Source: Verrucomicrobiota bacterium
GTDB lineage: Bacteria > Verrucomicrobiota > Verrucomicrobiia > Limisphaerales > J093
NCBI GenBank assembly: GCA_027493615.1
Contig: JAOSKK010000037.1
Location: 190,514-254,513 of the forward strand
Length of the DNA stretch: 64,000 bases
Reading direction: 5' to 3'
This document shows, piece after piece, positions 9,551 through 22,025 of this stretch; within the stretch, counting starts at the first letter, position 1; the number at the start of each line of letters is the position of its first letter. Made by a program: the position numbers and the translations under genes. The notes under the pieces are model-generated. The model searched no databases, was not told the DNA's origin, and worked only from the letters and a program-made list of their open reading frames with translations.

Positions 9551-11934
9551 TCAGAATCCCTGGTGCTCGGTACGTTCGATGATCTCCTCCTGGAGTTCGG
9601 GGGAGAGATCACAGAAGTAATCGCTGTACCCCGCCACGCGGACGATCAGGTCGCGGTGTTCGGCCGGGTTGGCCCGGGCGGCGCGTAGTGTCTCGGCGCC
9701 CACGACGTTGAACTGGACGTGGTGCCCATCGAGCTTGAAGTAGCTGCGCACCAGGTTGGCCCACTGATCCACGCCGGCCTCGGTCGCCACCAGCGACGGC
9801 GTGAACTTGAGGTTCAGCAAGGTCCCCCCGCCTTCAGGTGATCCATCTTCGACGCGCTCTTGACCACCGCTGTAGGCCCGCGCCGGTCCGCGCCTTGCAC
9901 CGGCGAAATGCCCTCGCTCAACGGCCGTCGCGCGGGACGCCCGTCCGGCGTCGCGCCCGTCACGCTGCCGAAATACACATGGCACGTCGTGGGGAGCATC
10001 TCGACCCGGTACCGTCCGCCCTTGGTGTCGGGCCGACCGTCCAACGCCTCCACACACGTGTCGAAGATGCGCACCATGATGTCATCCGCCGCGTCGTCGT
10101 CGTTCCCATACTTCGGGGTCTTGTGGAGCAGCCGTTGGCGCAAGGTCTCGTGTCCGGCAAAATCCGCGTCAAGGACACGGACCAGCTCGGGCAGCGACAC
10201 GGCATGCGTTGACCCTTCCGACTCGAAGCAGAGTTGGCGGAGGGCGCTCAGGCTGTCCGTGAGGCTGCCCAGGCCCACAAACTGGATGTAGGTGTTGTTG
10301 TAGCGCGCCCCGCCGGCGTTGTAGTCGCGTCCTTTCCGGATGCAATCGTCGGTCAACACGCTCAGGAAGGGCGCGGGCATCTGTGTGGCGTAGAGGCGTT
10401 CGATGATCTGGTTGCCCCGCAGCTTGATCTCGAGGAAATGCCGGAACTGCGCGCGATACGCCGCGAAAAGGTCCTCAAACGTGGCAAACGACGCCGGATC
10501 GGCGGTGCGCGGCCCGAGCTGCTGGCCGGTCATCGGGTCCACGCCCTGGTGCAGCGCCAGCTCGAGGCACTTGGGCAGGTTGAAGTAGCCGGTGAGGATG
10601 TAGGCTTCCTTGCCAAACGCGCCCACCTCGACGCAGCCGCTGCAGCCGCCGGCGCGGGCGTCCTCGAGGGTCTTGCCCTGCCGCAACTGCTCCTGGACGA
10701 CGGCGTCCGCGTTGAAAATGCTGGGAAACCCGTAGCCCTTGCGAAGGACGCGCAGGGTGTGTTTGAGGAAGGCGTCGGGGCTCTTGCGGGAGAGCTGGAT
10801 GTTCGTGCTGGGCTGCAGCAGATGCATCTCCTCCACGATGTCCAGCAGGAGGTGCGACAGCTCGTTCGAGCCGTCCGAGCCGTCCGTCCGCAGCCCACCC
10901 AGGTTGATGTTCGCGAAGTCCGTGTACGTGCCGCTCTCGGCCGCGGTCACCCCCACCTTCGGCGGCGCGGGGTGATTGTTGAACTTGATGAAGAAGCACT
11001 CAAGCAACTCGCGCGCCTGCTCACGGGCGAGCGTCCCATCGGCCAGCCCCCGCTCGTAGAACGGCAACAGGTGCTGATCCAGATGTCCCGGATTGAAGGC
11101 ATCCCAACCGTTCAGCTCGGTGATCACGGCCAGATGACAGAACCAGTAGGACTGGAGCGCCTCGTGGAAATCCCGCGGGGCGTGCGCCGGCACGTGCGCG
11201 CAGACTTCCGCGATCTTCTCGAGCTCGGCCCGCCGCCGCGGATCCCCCGTGAGCGCCGCCTGCTCGCGGGCCAGCGCGGCATGGCGTTCGGCAAACCGGA
11301 TCACGGCGTCGCACGCCAGCGAGAACGACTGCAGGGCGATGCGCCGATCCAGCGCTGTGGGGTCGTTCAGGAAGTCCAGTTGCGCCATCGCGCTGGCGAT
11401 GTCCCGCTGAAAGTCGCGCAGCCCCTTCCGATAGATCTTGTCATCGAGGACGGTGTGCCCCGGTGCGCGTTGTTCCATGAACTCGGTGAACATGCCGGCC
11501 TGGTACGCCCCCTGCCATTCCGCATCCACCTCGCCGAAGAGCTTGTCGCGCATCGAACGCCCCCGCCAATACGGGATGACCACGTCGCGATATGCCTGCA
11601 GGCAGGCCGCATCCACGTCGTAGTGCGTCTTGGGTCGGGAGTTGAGGATCTCCAGGTCCTCGAGGCTGTGGCAGGTCAACTCGGGGAAGGTGGGCACCAC
11701 CTTGGGTCGCGGCCCGCGCTCGCCTACGATGAGTTCGCCGTCCCCCAGCCAGATCGTCTTGTGCTCGCACAGGTGCAGGAAGGCGCGGGCCCGCAGGACG
11801 GGCACCGGATACCGCCCTTCGTTGGCCTGGTAGAAGGCGGTCAGCAGCACCGCGCGTTCGGCGCTCAGGGCAGGGCGGGCCTCGAGGCTCTCGCGGCGCA
11901 ACCGGGCAGTGCGTTCGGTCATGGCCCGGAGCAT
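9551..11934 (-). CDS. Glycyl radical enzyme (pyruvate formate-lyase family), one frameshift
   Basis: Oxygen-sensitive radical enzyme. Catalytic Cys lies in GGCSGCVEVGAFG; the GCVE form is that of the glycerol dehydratase/choline lyase/HPDL branch, not the two-Cys SCCVS of PFL itself. The glycyl radical loop RVAGYSDYF is present in the last 30 residues. N-terminal RxxxLxAxPxLSAERAxLLTxFY is also typical of the branch. The radical-loop end is in another frame after about 9825: GGGGGG should be GGGGGGG at the HLKAGGTLLNLKF join. Length ~793 residues is normal. No radical-SAM activase is adjacent or anywhere in the window, so activation must come from elsewhere. Substrate cannot be told from sequence alone. 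Confidence 0.87.
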
Positions 11935-12040
11935 AACGGCCTCGCTCCTTCCCGCCAGCCGAGATTATGGCACGCCATGAGCGATTCAGAGGATGCGGTC
12001 GGTTCCCGCGGGACGTGCTCCGGGGCCATGAATCGCGGAG

Positions 12041-12063
12041 GGTGCAGGCGGGAAGCCCGCACC
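12041..12063. repeat. GGTGCAGGC palindrome with GGTTCATGGCCCC-type flank
   Basis: GGTGCAGGCGGGAAGCCCGC plus ACC forms a short hairpin. On the opposite strand it reads CTGTGGTGCGGGC...GCCTGCACCCTCCGCG followed by ATTCATGGCCCCGGAGCACG, nearly identical to the segment at 44515-44580. It directly adjoins hairpin copy B. Confidence 0.65.
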
Positions 12064-12089
12064 ACAGGTTCAGGGAACGTCTCCCTCAG

Positions 12090-12169
12090 CCCCATCCCCG
12101 ATGTTCGTAATCGGTGGAGGGACTCCTCGTCTTGGATTCTCCGCCGATTACGAACATCGGGGATTGGGG
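12090..12169. repeat. Interspersed hairpin repeat, copy B
   Basis: Same 80-bp palindrome as copy A, in reverse orientation: CCCCATCCCC, ATGTTCGTAATCGGTGGA, centre, TCCGCCGATTACGAACAT, CGGGGATTGGGG. Arm differences from copy A are few and partly compensatory. It lies between the glycyl radical enzyme start and the nucleotidyltransferase-like gene. Confidence 0.85.
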
Positions 12170-12267
12170 AAGTGACGGGTCGGGCGGTTCACGGGAAGAC
12201 CCGGCGGTGGCGCGCCGTCTTTGCCATTTCCTTTCCCGCGCCGTGGAGGCACCATCATGGCGCGAAC

Positions 12268-12975
12268 ATGAATGCCACGCTTGCCCCTGGTGCCAGCCTC
12301 GGACGCATTGCGGAGATCGTCCGCAACGCGGTGCGGCTCGGTCCAGATGCGTGGGCGGACGCGCCGGGAGGGCGCCGCGGAGAGTCGGGCGACACACGCC
12401 CGCGACTGCTCCCCACCGACAGTGATGTGATTGAGCCGTTCACGCTGCTGGCCCGTCGCAAGCTTCCTTATCTGCTGGTGGGCGGTGTGGCCATGCTGCG
12501 CTACGTGGCCGGGAGGAACACCGAGCACATCGACCTGCTCATGTCGCTGGCGTCCCTGCGGCAGTTGCCCGAACTGACCCTTGAGGAGCACACCGAGTTC
12601 TTCGTACGCGCCCGCTTCCGCAGCGTGCGGGCGGATGTCCTGTTGACCTCGAACCCCTTGTTCGCCGAGGTGCAGAGGGACTTCGGCACCACCCACCGTT
12701 TTGCCGAGTTGGACATCCCCACGGCAACCCCGGAGGGCCTGGTGCTGCTCAAGCTCTATGCCCTGCCCTCGCTTTACCGACAGGGTGACTTCGACCGCGT
12801 GGCCGTTTACGAAGCGGACGTCGCGAGTTTGCTGCACCGGTTCCGGTGTCCGACCCCAGTCCTGCTCGCACGCCTCGAAGCGCATCTGTTGGCGAGTGAT
12901 GTGCGGGAGTTGCGGGGCGTCGTGCGCGACCTCGAGGCCCGCATCGCCCGCTTCGAGCAGTTCCCGCCTTCCTGA
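12268..12975 (+). CDS. Nucleotidyltransferase-fold protein (AbiEii-like)
   Basis: About 235 residues, intact. The segment PYLLVGGVAMLRYVAGRNTE then HIDLL matches the nucleotidyltransferase beta-sheet start (GG...x(10-15)...T.DID) seen in AbiEii/MNT-type proteins. The expected DxD is reduced to H-I-D, so catalysis is uncertain. The C-terminal half is helical (PTPVLLARLEAHLLASDVREL). ATG at 12268 is preceded by a GGAGG-like stretch; an earlier ATG at 12256 closes after four codons. No antitoxin or HEPN partner is adjacent, so calling it a toxin would be speculation. Confidence 0.6.
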   Translation: MNATLAPGASLGRIAEIVRNAVRLGPDAWADAPGGRRGESGDTRPRLLPTDSDVIEPFTLLARRKLPYLLVGGVAMLRYVAGRNTEHIDLLMSLASLRQLPELTLEEHTEFFVRARFRSVRADVLLTSNPLFAEVQRDFGTTHRFAELDIPTATPEGLVLLKLYALPSLYRQGDFDRVAVYEADVASLLHRFRCPTPVLLARLEAHLLASDVRELRGVVRDLEARIARFEQFPPS

Positions 12976-13141
12976 CGACGGGCCGCGTCCTCCTCCCTCC
13001 GTTTCTTCCCGACCTGGTCACGTCGGGGTGTACTCCGTGGCTCGTAACCTGCTACCTTCGGCGGCGTGGCCACGCACTCCGTACCAGCCCCAACGGCGGC
13101 AAGCGTCCCCGGCCGGGATGACAACGTCTCCCGAAACCTGT

Positions 13142-13164
13142 GGTGCAGGCGTCCCGCCTGCACC
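13142..13164. repeat. GGTGCAGGC/GCCTGCACC palindrome
   Basis: GGTGCAGGCGTCCCGCCTGC plus ACC, preceded by AAACCTGTG as in the copies at 12041 and 44527. It lies in the 12976-13342 gap, which holds no convincing gene and also carries the TTGAGCTTTG module at 13281-13330. Confidence 0.65.
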
Positions 13165-13280
13165 CCCTCCCCAAAGCGCCGCCGAAGACCTGCGCGCTCC
13201 ATCCGCTCCGCGCCCCGCCCATGGCCGTGGCCTCCGCGCTGCGTGGACCGCCCGGCGTGGTCGGCCTGTTCCCGGCGCCC

Positions 13281-13330
13281 GGCATCTTGGAACTTCCCTT
13301 GAGCTTTGGCCTTTGAGCTTTGAACTTCCG
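13281..13330. repeat. Interspersed TTGAGCTTTG repeat, copy 2
   Basis: CTTGGAACTTCCCTTGAGCT then TTGGCCTTTGAGCTTTGAAC, then TTCCG. It matches the modules at 5545 and 28168 and ends 12 bp before the probable TTG start of the giant secreted protein, so it may lie in its leader. Confidence 0.7.
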
Positions 13331-13342
13331 TCAAGTCGCCCC

Positions 13343-16300
13343 TTGAGAGCCGCCGCTCTGCTCGCGGCTCTCCTGGCGCTCGTCGCCCTCCCTGGACCCA
13401 CGCAGCCCCGGCCAGCAGCCCCGCTCCCCACTCCGCCGCGCCCCTCGCCGCCCCGGAATACACATCCTCCGACATCGGGGCACCCACGCTCCCCGGTGCC
13501 ACCGTCGCCGTCCGGGGGCTTCGACGTCTCGGGCGCCGGCAGGACCATTGGCGGCACGAACGACCAATTCCGGTTCGCCTGGCAGGAGCGCACCGGCAAC
13601 TTCGATGTCCAGCTCCGCCTCGAAGCGGTCACCGTCACCGACCCGTTCGTGCACGCCGGCTTGATGGCCCGCGAAAGCCTCGAACCCAACGCCCGCTTTG
13701 CCGCCGCCTTCGCGTCGTCGCCGCAACTGGGATGCTTCTTTGAGGCCCGCGCCACCGTCGGCGGCACCTCGACCACCGCCGCGCCGCGCAGCGGCTTTCC
13801 CGTGAACTACCCGTATTCCTGGCTCCGCCTCCAACGCAACGACGTCACCCTCACCGGCTACGCCAGTCTCGATGGCCGCACCTGGACACTGCTCGGTTCG
13901 GCCACGCTTACCGGCCTGCCCTCCCCCATTTACCTCGGCCTCGCCGTCACCAGTGACAACGAACAACGCCTCGCCACGGCCCGGTTCCGGGACGTCGTCC
14001 CCACCGCCTCGACAGCCACCGGAACCCCCCCCCTCGCCCGCGAACCCATCGGCCCCTCGAGCCGCACCACCGGCATGATCTTCAGCGAAATCATGTACCA
14101 CCCCGCCGCCGCGCGCCGACGGCCGCAACCTGGAGTTCATCGAAGTCCACAACGCCCGTTCGGTGTTCGAGGATCTCACCGGCTGGCGCCTCGGCGGGGC
14201 GGTCGAGTTCCGATTCCCGGATGGCTTCCAGCTCCAGGCCGGCGAGACGGCGGTGATCGCGGCCGCCCCGGAGGACCTCAAAGCCGTCCATGGCCTCGCC
14301 CAAGTGCTCGGTCCCTACACCGGTTCCCTGCCCAACGACCGCGGCCAACTCCGGCTCCACAACAACGCTGGTGCCCTCCGCCTTGATCTCGAATACGCGG
14401 ACACACCTCCCTGGCCCGCCTCGGCCGACGGCGCCGGTCACTCGCTGGTGCTGGCCCGCCCCAGCTACGGCGAGGCCGATCCGCGCGCCTGGTCCGCCAG
14501 CACCTTCCGCGGCGGGTCCCCCGGCCAGGTCGATCCCGTGCTGCCCGGCCCCGAACCTCCCATCGTCATCAACGAGTTCCTCGCCCACACCGACGATCCC
14601 GTGCTCGACTTCGTCGAGCTCTACAACCGCTCCACGGAACGCCTCGACCTCTCGGGGATGGGACTGTCCGACACCCCGAACACCCACCGTTTTCGCATCC
14701 CGGAGGGCACTTTCCTCGACCCCGGCAACCACATCGCCTTCGACCAGCAACAGCTTGGCTTCGCCCTCAGCGCCGCCGGCGAAACCCTCTACCTGCTCGA
14801 CGCCCCCGGTACCCGCGTCCTGGACGCCATCCGCTTCGGCCCCCAGGAGAACGGCGTCGCCTCGGGCCGCTCCCCCGACGGCTCGCCCACGGTGCGTCGC
14901 CTGTCCCAACCAACCCCCGGCGTGCCGAACGCCCCCCGGCGCGTCGAGGACGTGGTCATCAACGAACTCATGTACAACCCGATCTCGGGCGACAACGACG
15001 ACGAGTACGTCGAATTGCACAACCGCACTTCCCACCCCGTCAGCCTCGCCAACTGGCGCTTCGTGGAAGGCATCAGCTTCACCTTTCCCGCCCAGGCCAC
15101 CCTGCCTCCGAACGGCTACCTGGTGGTCGCCCGCAACGCCGCCCGCCTCCGCGAAGCCTATCCCCAGCTCACCGCCGCCAACTGTGTCGGCGACTTCACC
15201 GGCACACTGAGCAACCGCGGCGAACGCGTCGCCCTGGCCCAGCCCGACACGCTCGTCACCACTAATGCCACCGGCGCGGTCGAAACCAACCTCGTCCACA
15301 TCGTCGTCGCCGAGGTCACCTACGCCGATGGGGGCCGCTGGGGCCAGTGGGCCGACGGGGGCGGCTCAAGCCTCGAACTCATCGACCCACGCGCCGATCC
15401 CCTCCAGCCGGCCAGTTGGGCCGACAGCGACGAAACCGCCAAAGCCTCCTGGACCACCGTCGAGTTCACCGGCCGCCTCGACAACGCCGCGGGCACCGCC
15501 AACCGCCTCCGCGTCACCCTCCTCGGCGCCGGCGAATGCCTCGTCGATGACATCGAGGCTTTCCGCGTTGGTAGCACAAACGTGGTGAACAACGGCGATT
15601 TCGAAAGCGGCATGACCGGCTGGCTCTTCAGCGGTAATCACAGCACCTCCACCGTCGACACCGCCGGCGCCGCCAACGGCACGGCCTGCCTCCACGTGCG
15701 CGCCCAGGGCGACGGCGATACCGGCCCCAACTCCCTCCGTAACACCCTCCGCGCCGTCCTCCCCGCCAACAGCACCGTCACCCTCCGGGCCCAGGTCCGC
15801 TGGCTCGCCGGTTGGCCCCAGGCCCTCTTCCGACTCCACGGCAATGGCCTCGAACTCGTCGCCAACCTCCAAGTCCCCCGCAACCTCGGCACCCCCGGTC
15901 TGCCCAACAGCCGCCGCATCGCCAACGCCGGCCCCGCCATCGCCGACGTCCAGCATCACCCCCTCCTCCCCGCCGCCAATGAACCCGTCCGCATCACCTG
16001 CCGCGTCTCCGACCCCGATGGCCTCGCTCAAGTCCAGCTCCGTTACCGCATCGACCCCGCCACCACCCTCTCAACCCTCGTGATGCGTGATGACGGCACT
16101 TCGGGGACCAACTGGCCGGCGACGGCATCTACTCCGCCCTGCTGCCGGGCCGCACGTCGGGCAGCCTCGCCGCCTTCCGCATCACCGCCACCGATGCCGC
16201 CACCCAACCCGCCACCGCCACCTTCCCCGCCAACGCCCCTGCCGAGGAAGGCCTGATCCGTTGGGGCGACAGCATCCCCTTCGGCACCTTTGCCCACTAC

Positions 16301-19300
16301 CACCTCTGGTTCACCCAGGCCACCCGCAACGCCCGCCGCAACGCCCTCGACAACACCTGGCGCGACTCCACCCTCGTCTACGGCAACCACCGCGTGGTCT
16401 ACAACACCGGCTTCCGCGACAAGGGCAGCCCCTACCACGGCGGCTCCGGCGACATCGCCGCCACCACGCCGCGCGACCAACCCCTCCTCGGCACCTTCGA
16501 CCGCGTCTTCGCCTCGACCGGCAACGGCGGCTCCGAACCCACCGCCATCCGCAGCCAACTCGCTGCCTGGTACGGCCAGCAACTGGGCATCCCCTACCTC
16601 CACGCCCACTACATGCGCCTCTACTTCAATGGCTCCCTCTTCCGCCCCGACATCATGGAGGACCTCGAACAGCCCAACCACGACTTCGCCGAACGCTGGT
16701 TTCCTTCCACGGCTGAGGGCGACCTCTACAAGATCGCGGTCTGGTTCGAGTTCAATGACGACAATCTCGGATTCAACCCCACCGGCGCCACCCTCCAGCG
16801 CTTCACCACCCTGGGCGGCGAATACAAACTCGCCCGCTACCGCTGGAACTGGCAGCGCCGCTCGAACGACGGCGACGCCAGCAACTACGACCAGTTCTTC
16901 GATCTGGTCTCCGCCTTCAACGACACCTCCGCCAACTACGTCCCCCGCGCCTTCCAGCAGGCCAACGTCGAGCAGTGGATGCGGGTCTTCTGCTACGACT
17001 ACGCCATGGGGAATTGGGACGCCTGGACCTACAACGTTGGCCAGAACATGTACCTCTACCGCCCCACCGCCCAACGCTGGGTCCTCCTGCCCTGGGACAT
17101 CGATTTCGTCTTCGGCCTCGGCGACGGCACCAGCACCGCCCTCCGCGGCGGCGGCCAGGACCCCACCATGAGCCGCGCCTACTCAAACCCCACCTTCCAG
17201 CGCATGAACTGGCGCGCTTACCAGGACACCGTCAGCGGACCCTTCCTCGCCGCCAACTTCCAGCCCCAGATCGACGCCCGCCGCTCCGTCCTCCTCAAGA
17301 ACAGCGTCGCCGGCATCAGCACCCCCACCTCCATCACCTCCTGGATCAACGGCCGCCGCACCTTCATTAACAACCAGCTCAACGCCGCCGATCCCAAGAC
17401 CTTCGAAATCACCACCAACAGCGGCGCTGACTTCGAGTCCACCACCCCCACCGTCACCCTCACCGGTACCGCCCCCTTCGCCGTCGCCACCCTCGAAGTC
17501 AACGGAGTCCCCTACCCCGTTCAATGGGCCAACACCCGCACCTTCAACCTCACCGTGCCCCTCACCCAAACCACAAACCTCCTCACCCTGGTCGGCAGAG
17601 ATCTGCGCGGCAACCCCGGTCCCCCGGCGCCACCGATACCATCACCGTCCGCTACGCCGGCGCCGTCGAACGCGTCCAGGACTTCGTTGTCATCAACGAG
17701 GTCCACTACGACGCCGCCCCGAACGAGCCCGCCTCCACTTTCCTCGAACTGTTCAACCGTTCCTCCACCACCCCCTTCGACCTCAGCGGCTTCGTCCTCC
17801 CAGGGCGTCGGCTATACCTTCCCCCACCGGCACCATCCTCGCCCCCCGCGCCTTCCTCCTCCTCGTCCGCAACCAGCCGGGCTTCGAAGCCGTCTACGGC
17901 CGCAACGTGCCCGTCTTCGCCCAGTTCACCGGCTCCCTCGACAACGACGGTGAACGCCTCGCCCTCATCAAACCAGGTGGGCCAGAGGCACCGGACCTGG
18001 TCGTGAGCGACCTCCGCTATTGGGACCGCCTCCCTGGCCCACGAACGCCGCCGGCCTCGGCCCCTCCCTCCAGCTCATCGACCCGGACCACGGCTCCTGG
18101 CACGTCGGCAATTGGGCCGCCACCACCCCCGAGGCCCCCAATCGCGCCACCCCCGGCGCTCCCAACTCCGTCGCCCAATCCCTCGCCCCGTTCCCGGCTG
18201 TCTGGCTCAACGAGGTCCAGCCCGACAACCTCAACGGACCCCGCGACGGCGCCGGCGACCGCGACCCCTGGATCGAGATCTACAACGCCGGCCCCGACCC
18301 CGTCGACCTCTCCGAATGCTACCTCACCGACTCCTACGCCGACCTGACCCGGTGGCGATTCCCCGCCGGTACCACGCTCGCTCCCGGTGGCTTCCTGGTC
18401 GTCTGGGCCGACGCCGAACCCGCCGAGTCCAAACCTGGTGAACTCCACACCAACTTCCGCCTCACCCCGGACACCGGTAGCGTTGCCCTCACCCGCCTCC
18501 AGGGCACCCCCGCCACCCCGGCGGTAATCGACTATCTCGAATACGCGCAGTTGTCCGCCGGCCGCAGCCTCGGCTCCTCCCGGATGGCGAACCCCGCCGG
18601 CGCCGCCAGTTTGCTGAAGTCACCCCGGGGCGCCCCCAACAACCCCGCCTTCCCCGCGCTCCCCGTCCGCCTCAACGAGATCCTCGCCTCGAACACCCGC
18701 ACCCTGGCCGACCCGGCCGACAACGACTACGATGACTGGTTCGAGCTCTACAACGCCGGTTCCACACCCGCCGATCTCACCGGCTATGCGCTCACCGACA
18801 CCCTCGACAACCCCGGCAAGTACACCATCCCGCCCGGCACGGTCATCCCCCCCGGCGGCTTCCTCCTCGTCTGGGCCGACGAGGAAACCGCCCAGAACAC
18901 CCCGGGCGGCGACCTCCATGTCAACTTCCGACTCGCCCGCGACGGCGAACAACTCGGTCTCTTCGACCCCAACGGCCTGCTCGTCGATGGCCTCACCTTC
19001 GGACCCCAGACCGATGACGTCAGCCTCGGACGTTACCCGGACGGCGCCGAACCGCCCTTCTATGAAATGACCGTCCCCACCCCGCGCCAGCCCAACTACC
19101 TCGAAGGCGGCAACCGCCCGCCCGTCTTTGCCTCCCTTCCCCCGCAGGCCGTCAACGAAGGCGCCACCCTCCGCTTCACCGTCACCGCCACCGACCCCGA
19201 CCCCGGCCAGACCGTCCGCTATAGCCTGGCTCCCGACGCCCCGCCCGCGGCCACCCTCGACGCCGTCACCGGCCAGTTCGAATGGACCCCCGCCGAAGCC

Positions 19301-21970
19301 GACGGCCCCGGCTCCTTCAGCTTCTTCCTCCTCGCCACCGACAGCGGCAACCCGGCGCGCGTCGGCTCCCTCCGCGTCACCGTCGACGTCGCCGAGGTCA
19401 ACCTTCCGCCACGCCTCGATCCCATCCCCGACCAGTTCGCCGACGAACTCACCCTCTTCACGCTGCAGCTCACCGCCACCGACCCGGACCTGCCCCCCAA
19501 CACGCTCGTCTTCTCGCTCGATCCCGGCGCGCCGGAGGGCGCCACCCTCGAGCCGGACGGCGGCTTCTCCTGGGTCCCGCCCAAGATGCCCGGCGGCGGG
19601 GTCGTCCCCGTCCCCGTCCGGGTCGCGGACCAGGGTCAACCGCCCCTAACCGATACCCGGACCTTCCACATCACGGTCCGTGAAGTCGCTTCCCCACCGG
19701 ACATGCCGTTCATCGAGCCCCAGTTCGTGGACGAAGGCACCACCTTCCGCCTGCAGATCGTCGCCACCGATCCCGACACCCCCGCCCAGCCCCCTCCGCT
19801 TCACATTCGATGAGGCACCTCCCGGCGCGACCATCCACCCCGACACCGGCCTCATCACCTGGCCCACCACCGAAGCCACCGGCCCCACCAACGCCATCTT
19901 CGTCGTGCGCGCCACCGAACTGGATCCGCCCCACCTCAGCACCGCCCGCACCTTCAGTGTCACCGTGCGCGAGTTGAACCAACCCCCTTCCTGGCGCCCA
20001 TTCCCGACCGCATCGTCACCGAGGGCACCTTCCTCGTCTTCACCAACCTCGCCAGCGATCTCGATCTGCCCCCGCAACAGCTCGCCTTCAGCCTCGCCCC
20101 GGGCGCGCCCGAAGGAGCCACCGTCGATCCCGTCTCGGGCGTCTTCCGCTGGCCCATTGGCGCCGACGTCGGCCCGAGCACGAACCTGATCACCCTCCGC
20201 GTCACCGACGATGCCCTCGACGCGCAAACCACCAGCCAATCCTTCACCGTGACCGTCATTGCCGTGCCCCGCATCGTCATCAACGAGATCATGTACCGGG
20301 CTCCCACAGCCGGCGCCGAGTACGTCGAACTCCACAACGCTTCCACGAACACCGCCTGGGACCTCTCGGCCCGGCGCCTCACCGGCACCAGCTACCTCTT
20401 CCCCGCCGGTACCCGCCTGGGCCCCGGTGGCTTCCTGGTCGTCGCCCTCGACAGGACCCGCTTCCAGCTCGCCTACGGACTCCCGCCGGCACCCGCCACG
20501 CTCCTCGGCAACTATGTCAACCAACTCGGCCCCGACGGTGGCGTGATCGAGTTGTACCGCTCGGCCGTGCCTTCGCCCGCCACCCTGGTAGACCGTGTTG
20601 CCTTCCGCACCACCGCCCCCTGGCCTGCCGCTGCCAATGGCGGGGGCGCCTCGCTCCAGTTGCTCGACCCGCACCAGGACAACCGCCCCGTCGCCAACTG
20701 GGCGGCGGTGGTCGGCCCCAACACCAACACCACCCACACCATCGTCCCCATCGACGCCACCTGGCGCTACTGGCAACAGGAAACCGATCCCGCCCCCGGC
20801 TGGACCGACCTCGGTTACAACGACTCGGCCTGGCCCGCAGGCAAGGCCTTGCTCTACGTCGAGAATGCCGCCCTGCCCGCCGCCAAGAACACACCCCTCG
20901 CCCTCGGCCAGATGAGTTACCTGTTCCGCACCACCTTCACCTTCGAGGGCAACACCCAGGGCGCTTCCCTCCAGCTCAACCCCATCATCGACGACGGCGC
21001 CGTCTTCTTCCTCAATGGCATCCCCATCTTCTGGCTGGGCATGACCCCGGGCGAAATCCCCGATCGCTCCACCGCCGCCACCCGCACCGTCGGCGACGCC
21101 GCCTATGAGGGCCCCTTCACCCTCCCCGCCGACGGCTTGCGCCAGGGCCAGAACGTCCTCGCTGTCGCCGTCCACCAAGCCAACGCCGGCAGCTCCGACA
21201 TCGTCCTTGGCGTCCGCGCCGACCTCGTCGAAACCCCACGCCAACCCTACACCCCGGGCTACGCCAACTCGGTCCGCACCACGCTCCAGCCCTTCCCCGG
21301 CCTCGGCATCAACGAGGTGCTCGTCCTCAACCAGACCGGCCTCCGGGACAACGCCGGCGATCGCGACCCCTGGATCGAGCTCGCCAACGACGGTCCCCTC
21401 CCCGTCCCCCTCGACAACTGGTTCCTCTCCGACAGCTACACCGCTCTCACCCGCTGGCCGTTTCCCTCAGGCGCCGCGCTCGCCGCCGGACAGTTCAAGC
21501 TCGTTTGGGCCGACGCCGAACCCGCCGAAGCCACGACCACCGACTGGCACACCAACTTCCGCCTCGCCCCGCCCGCCGGTGTCGTAGTCCTCTCCCGACT
21601 CCAATCCGGTCAACCCGCCGTCGTCGATTACCTCGAATACTCGGGCCTCGGCGCCGACATCTCGTACGGTTACCCGATCTCCCCGCGCGGCGACTCAACG
21701 CCGATGATCCTCGTCGCCCCCACACCGGGTGCCCCGAACGGACTGCCACCGGTCATCACCGCTCTACAACTCGGGTCCCAGCTCGAGGTCACCCTTCGCT
21801 GGACCGCCGTTCCCGGCCGCTCCTACCGCGTCGAAGCCACCTCCTCGCTCGGCGAAGCCCCTTGGCAAACCGTGGGCCAGCTCACTAACACTGCTGCCGA
21901 AGTGACCTTCACCCACCCCAACCCCGACGCCGCCACGGCCCGGTACTATCGCGTCTTCCTCGTGCCGTAG
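13343..21970 (+). CDS. Giant secreted CotH-kinase / lamin-tail-domain protein (many frameshifts)
   Basis: About 2,870 residues if frames are joined. TTG at 13343 starts a signal peptide (MRAAALLAALLALVALPGP). Domains in order: DUF1349/lectin-like sandwich (13.5-14.0 kb); lamin-tail domains recognised by (V/L)INExxxxxx...(E/W)(V/I)ELxN at about 14.1, 14.57, 14.96, 17.69, 18.20, 18.67, 20.27 and 21.3 kb; carbohydrate-binding-like sandwich (15.5 kb); CotH kinase-like domain (16.25-17.35 kb; NTGFRDKGSPYHGG, LLPWDIDFVFG); four cadherin/Ig-like repeats (19.13-20.26 kb; FTVTATDPDPGQ); galactose-binding-like module (20.76-21.24 kb). Frame changes lie near 13.40, 13.52, 14.11, 16.11, 17.62, 17.80, 17.83, 18.04, 19.80 and 20.0 kb, mostly one missing base, with continuous homology. 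Probably a surface adhesin or matrix protein. Confidence 0.82.
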
Positions 21971-22025
21971 TGCGAGCCCGCCGCCGCCCGCGTGCCTGGC
22001 AGCACCATCCCGCCACAGGGGGAGG

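Noticed and set aside
10234..12267. A very long plus-strand open frame opposite the glycyl radical enzyme
   Set aside because: It is antisense to a gene with clear catalytic motifs. In GC-rich DNA the complementary frame is often open; no domain is recognisable until the separate nucleotidyltransferase-like gene at 12268.
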